Below the pieces are notes generated by a model that made no database searches, had not been told where the DNA came from, and saw nothing but the letters and a program-made list of their open reading frames with translations. A program made the position numbers and the translations under genes. Shown one piece after another: positions 60,253-64,000 of a DNA stretch of 64,000 nt; position 1 is the stretch's first letter; the number at the start of each line of letters is the position of its first letter. This stretch comes from Cavia porcellus (lineage: Eukaryota; Chordata; Mammalia; Rodentia; Caviidae), in the NCBI RefSeq assembly GCF_034190915.1, contig NW_026947492.1, positions 18,172,001 to 18,236,000 on the forward strand, written 5' to 3'.

Positions 60253-61539
60253 AATTTTAAGACTATAAAAATAGTTTTTATAAAGAAGATATTCCATAAA
60301 AGGCAACTAAATGGAGGTATTTCAATTCTTATAAATTTTCACATGAAGAAAAGAAGAACCAGGGGGCAAGGCAGATAGGAAACTTTCATTTAGAATGAAG
60401 GAGGAAAGAAAAAGCAGTGTACTCCCCACTGGATATGAGAACACAGAGAGTAGAAAACGTTTTTGGCTCTGTGTTGCACCTTGTACAAGCCCAAGGGTAA
60501 AGAAAAAAATTGAATTCATTTGTGAGTCCCTTAGGAACTAAGGCAGATCACAGCCCAGGGAGTAAATACAGTTCCTTCATTTCACTTTTTTACAGGTCAG
60601 ATCTGTTCTCTGGGGAAGAAAACTGGCAAGCTCTTCTCCTGTTTATTACCAAGCAGATTATGCCACTTACTTCACATTAAATCATTTGCATCATTTTAAA
60701 TTGTAAATGTGACTATAGTAAACACTGCTTTTCTGTTTTGTGACAGGACTCAGAATCTGAATCAGAAAACATGAAGTATAGTTATCAAAAATTTCCAGGT
60801 TAGTGAAAATTCAGTCTATGCTGCCTCTTCTCAGTCTCCAAGGAATCAAATTCTAAAAGCTCGAAATTGTCATTTCAGGCTTTTGATGAGCAAGTAACAA
60901 GAATAGGTAAACAACGACATTTTCAGGTCTAAGGAGGGTGAGTTTGTTATTTCTATGCCTATTAATGTCCTTTTAGATGGCAGTTCAGGGATCTACGTTA
61001 GGGCGGTTTTCTTCCCATTTTGAGCATTTCTGAGAATAGAGTTGCTAGAGAAATTTTCAGAGAGAAGGAGCAGAAAGTGCTCAGAAAACTTGCAGAGTTC
61101 ACAGTATGCATATGGTATTGGGTGGTGCATTCATTATTCAAGGACAGAGATCTGCCTGCTCTAAGAGATTTAGGGCTTTAATGTTGTGACATGACTAGTG
61201 ACTTGCCTCTCCTGTACTCTGGTTCCTCACTTCTGCTTAAAGTCAGTGCTTCATTTAATACTACACGAGAGTCTAACCTGCCATAGAGACCAGGACCTGG
61301 TTGCTAGGACTTCTGTTCAAATTTATAGGTGAAAGAGTGGACCCAAAGTCAGTTAGTGACACACTTCAATATTTTTAGTTTACTAAGACTCTAGTAAGTG
61401 GATACTCCTGGGAGAATCTTGTCGTGATGAAGATCAGTCCCATGGGCTCAAATTGGGTGAGACTTTGATTTTACTGGTGTATTCTATTCTAGAGGGAAGA
61501 AATAATGCAAGAGAAATGAATTTGTCTGTCTTTGAATGT
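60253..61539. other. 5' flank of the intact OR gene
   Basis: No repeat or gene that I recognise. Untranslated first exons and the promoter of the OR at 61580 are expected upstream, but I cannot place them from sequence. Partial likeness to 52260-52740 (the flank of the right-arm pseudogene) is weak. Confidence 0.4.
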
Positions 61540-61563
61540 GACCCCAATTGCCTGTGTCCACAG
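61540..61563 (+). promoter_or_regulatory. Splice acceptor of the intact OR coding exon
   Basis: CCTGTGTCCACAG ends at 61563, 16 bases before the start codon. The same distance and neighbouring bases are seen in the pseudogene at 52801 (AG at 52784). The pyrimidine tract is modest. The upstream ATG at 61532 lies in the intron side of this site, so it is unlikely to be used. Confidence 0.65.
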
Positions 61564-61579
61564 ACACTACTACAAAAGA

Positions 61580-62587
61580 ATGGCTCTTGAAAATGGCTCT
61601 TTTGTGACTGATTTCATTCTGATGGGATTGACAAACCAGCCAGATCTCCAGCTCCCGCTGTTCTTCCTGTTTTTACTAATGTATGTGACCACTGCTCTCG
61701 GAAATTTGGGATTGGTAACTCTAATCAGGCTGGACTCACATCTTCACACTCCCATGTACTTTTTCCTCTTCAACTTGTCCTTCACTGACCTCTGTTATGC
61801 TTCTGTGTTTACACCCAAAATGCTCATGAGCTTCACATTAGAGAAGAATATTATTTCCTATATGGGGTGCATGACCCAGCTCTATTTTTACTGTTTTTTT
61901 TTTTTTTTTTTTGTTATTTCTGAGTGCTATGTGTTGACGGCAATGGCCTATGACCGCTATGTGGCCATCTGTAATCCACTTCTGTATAATGCTGCCATGT
62001 CCCCCAGAGTGTGTCTCAGCCTTATGTTTGGCTCCTACCTGATGGCGTTTTCTGGTGCCATGGCCCACACGGGATGCATGCTGAGGCTGACGTTCTGTGA
62101 TGCAAACACCATCAATCACTATTTCTGTGACATCCTTCCTGTAATGCAGCTCTCCTGTACCAGCACCTACATCAATGAATTGGAAGTTCTCATTGTGGTG
62201 GGGATCAACATCATTGTGCCCAGTGTTACCATCTTCATCTCTTATGGTTTCATCCTCCACAGCATCTTCCACATCAGCTCCGCTGAGGGCAGGTCCAAGG
62301 CCCTCAGCACCTGCAGCTCCCACATAATTGCAGTTACTCTGTTCTTTGGGTCTGGTGCATTCATGTATCTGAAGCCGTCCTCCGCTGGATCTATGGATCA
62401 GGGGAAAATCTCTTCTGTCTTTTACACCAACGTGGTTCCCATGATGAATCCCTTAATCTACAGCTTGAGGAACAAAGATGTGAAATTGGCACTGAGGAAA
62501 TCCTTGTGCAAAAGAAAGTTTTGGTCAGTAATTAATTTCTATATGTGTTTAGTTATAAGACACAAAACTTTTTTTAAAAGTTATTAA
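61580..62587 (+). CDS. Olfactory receptor, class II family 8 (OR8B-like), apparently intact
   Basis: A seven-transmembrane odorant GPCR of 335 residues, expected to couple to the olfactory G protein in cilia of sensory neurons. Start chosen at 61580 because it gives [12 protein letters not shown], the family N-terminus, and lies just after the splice acceptor. Visible: N-glycosylation site N5-G-S7; GN at 41-42 in TM1; PMYFFL 58-63; C97 of the TM3 disulphide; [10 protein letters not shown] 122-131; cysteines 173, 183 and 193 of extracellular loop 2; SY 221-222 in TM5; KALSTCSSH 240-248 in TM6; [12 protein letters not shown] 287-298 in TM7. Two oddities: a T19 run encodes six Phe (106-111) where relatives have two, and the C-tail is about 22 residues longer than usual. 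The likely ligand is unknown. It is the only full frame among seven OR copies here. The closest relatives by eye are OR8B receptors; subfamily is inferred. Confidence 0.93.
   Translation: MALENGSFVTDFILMGLTNQPDLQLPLFFLFLLMYVTTALGNLGLVTLIRLDSHLHTPMYFFLFNLSFTDLCYASVFTPKMLMSFTLEKNIISYMGCMTQLYFYCFFFFFFVISECYVLTAMAYDRYVAICNPLLYNAAMSPRVCLSLMFGSYLMAFSGAMAHTGCMLRLTFCDANTINHYFCDILPVMQLSCTSTYINELEVLIVVGINIIVPSVTIFISYGFILHSIFHISSAEGRSKALSTCSSHIIAVTLFFGSGAFMYLKPSSAGSMDQGKISSVFYTNVVPMMNPLIYSLRNKDVKLALRKSLCKRKFWSVINFYMCLVIRHKTFFKSY
61894..61912 (+). repeat. T19 homopolymer within the OR coding exon
   Basis: Nineteen T in TM3. Pseudogene copies have T7 (53117-53123) and T5 at the same place. The change relative to a T7 family state is 12 bases, so the frame is kept and four Phe are added. 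Such a run is prone to replication slippage and to sequencing error. Confidence 0.95.
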
Positions 62588-62680
62588 GTTTATTCACACA
62601 TTTTAGATATACATAATTATCACATTCTTCATTTCAGTAAATGTCACATTGTTTCTTTGGTGTCAGAAACCAAAAGTGTA

Positions 62681-62686
62681 AATAAA
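62681..62686 (+). terminator. Candidate polyadenylation signal of the OR gene
   Basis: AATAAA 94 bases after the stop codon, followed by a GT-rich stretch (TGCATATTAGTGTG) near 62695-62710. It is the first canonical signal after the gene. Confidence 0.55.
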
Positions 62687-62699
62687 GCCTGACGTGCAT

Positions 62700-64000
62700 A
62701 TTAGTGTGAAATAGGAAGATGTGCAGTCTATTTTAATAAAGGAGGAGGAAGTATCTTCTCCTATTGTTTCTTTTCATGATAATAATTTTACGTCCTCCCT
62801 ATTTTCTCCAAATTTTATTAATAGTGACTTTCCCATCAAGTACATTTTTAATCTTGCCATCATGTTTCTTACTTTAAAATAAAATTAAGAAAACTTTCAT
62901 CTAGGCTTTTTCTCATTGTCATTATGGACTTTCTTTTTTCATTTGGTAAAATTAAAAAATATTGGCAAGTGACCAAATGAATGCGGGATGATATTTGTAG
63001 CATTCCAAGGGAAGTGTTTCTTTTCTTCCTCTTTTTTATTCTTTTGGAAAATGAGTCATATTGGCTGTACTCTTGTCTTTCCACCTCCACTGGGCAGGAA
63101 ATATCTCCTTCAAATTCCAGTACTACACATGCATTGGTTCACCAGGACTACCATACTGAACTCGTTTGGCAGGTACAAATTGTGGGCATTCATCTTATAG
63201 TATTCATATACACTTTGTTCAGCAAACTACTGTGTGGTCGAGAGTCAATATGTATGCATTACTTACAAGCTAAAGCTCAGAAAATTTAACGACTGAAAGA
63301 CTCACTGATCTTTAATGAAAAGCATAGAACAAGCAAGCAGCCTATTTACTTGGAGTCTCTTACTGTTTCTGATGTACTTCCCGCTTTTATTAGTTTTATG
63401 ATTAGTTGTAAACATTAAAAATACTTCTGCTTTTACAGCAAGCTATGCCTTGCTTCTAAACTATATATATGACTTACATGAAGGTGTTTTTATTGTTGTT
63501 CAGGAACAAATTTTATGTTTTCCTTTGTGATAAAGAAGTTTGTTGAACTAGGAGAGTTGGGAGATAGTTGGCTCAAGTGGAGATGTCAGTGTTGTATAAA
63601 ACCTGAAAGAAGGATTTGAAATATTTCCAGGCAGTTGAAATTTAAGAATAAGAAAAGACCCCAGCAACATGTCCTTAATCCATGCCCCTGAAAGACACAC
63701 AGTTTGTAATTAGGAGGTTGTGGAAAGGAATGGTAATTGAGGGTGAAAAAAGTTGCATTTCACTGTGCATTTGTACTTATTCCACAGAGTATTGGGATAT
63801 TCTTCTCCATGAGGAAACCTTGATGAATCCTGTAATCTACATTGGCCATACATTAATAAATTTGGAGGAATGGATATGAAAAATACATGACCACTTCTAT
63901 GGGAAAAGGGGAAGAGAAAGAATGGCAAGCTCAGAGGAGGAAATGTGAGTGGTAACTTAAACAGCAGGTAGGAATTTGAAAGGAAAAGATGGAAAATTAA
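62700..64000. other. 3' flank of the intact OR, no gene
   Basis: AT-rich DNA without a recognised repeat or gene. A short string near 63823-63842 that translates as MNPVIY resembles the OR TM7 motif, but there is no OR context around it. Confidence 0.45.

Noticed and set aside
61532..61579. Upstream in-frame ATG of the intact OR
   Set aside because: It lies before the splice acceptor at 61563 and adds 16 residues not found in the family.
61838..62323. 161-codon frame on the - strand
   Set aside because: Antisense shadow of the intact OR gene. Similar shadows occur opposite the OR copies at 3547-3960 and 53150-53533.
63682..63879. Possible OR TM7 remnant (MNPVIY-like string)
   Set aside because: Only six residues match and no other OR motif is nearby in any frame.

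Overview
The window looks like nuclear DNA from a mammal, most likely a rodent. It carries intronless, OR8B-like olfactory receptor (OR) coding exons in a sea of transposon debris: tRNA-derived ID SINEs, 7SL-derived B1-like SINEs, a B1-ID composite, old L1 copies, a MaLR-type LTR and simple repeats. I recognised no B2 SINE. ID plus B1-ID without obvious B2 suggests a non-murine rodent, but the species cannot be fixed from the sequence alone. All ORs resemble class II family 8, closest to subfamily 8B as far as I can judge.

Only one gene looks intact: an OR on the + strand at 61580-62587 (335 codons). Six other OR copies are broken. On the - strand these are 3285-4960 (split by an LTR), 19985-20893 and 24293-25185 (40-nt deletion). 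On the + strand they are 33627-34000 (fragment), 43345-43935 (internal deletion) and 52801-53758 (frameshift plus stops). The left half of the window holds - strand copies and the right half + strand copies.

That layout is explained by a large inverted duplication. Bases 1 to about 12160 match, in reverse complement and collinearly, about 57030 down to 44080. The match includes an OR pseudogene, two L1 tails, two B1-like SINEs, a purine/pyrimidine tract and unique flanks. A second, inner inverted pair (19985-22850 against 34000-32070) has nearly the same centre of symmetry (about 27-28.5 kb). The whole window may therefore be one old palindromic duplication, with arms broken by later insertions and deletions. 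The left arm runs off the window edge.

Region by region: 1-12.2 kb, left arm with an LTR-split OR pseudogene. 12.2-20 kb, repeat-rich spacer with a twin-primed L1 and a head-to-head pair of an unclassified ~0.8 kb repeat. 20-22.9 kb, inner left arm. 23-32 kb, centre with one OR pseudogene and little else. 32-34 kb, inner right arm. 34-41 kb, two old - strand L1s with nested LTR-like insertions. 41-44 kb, a deleted OR. 44.1-57 kb, right arm. 57-61.5 kb, L1, an LTR-like element and SINEs. 61.6-62.7 kb, the intact OR with splice acceptor and polyA signal. I see no other protein-coding gene, no structural RNA gene and no CRISPR. All homology statements are by-eye alignments, so ends are approximate.
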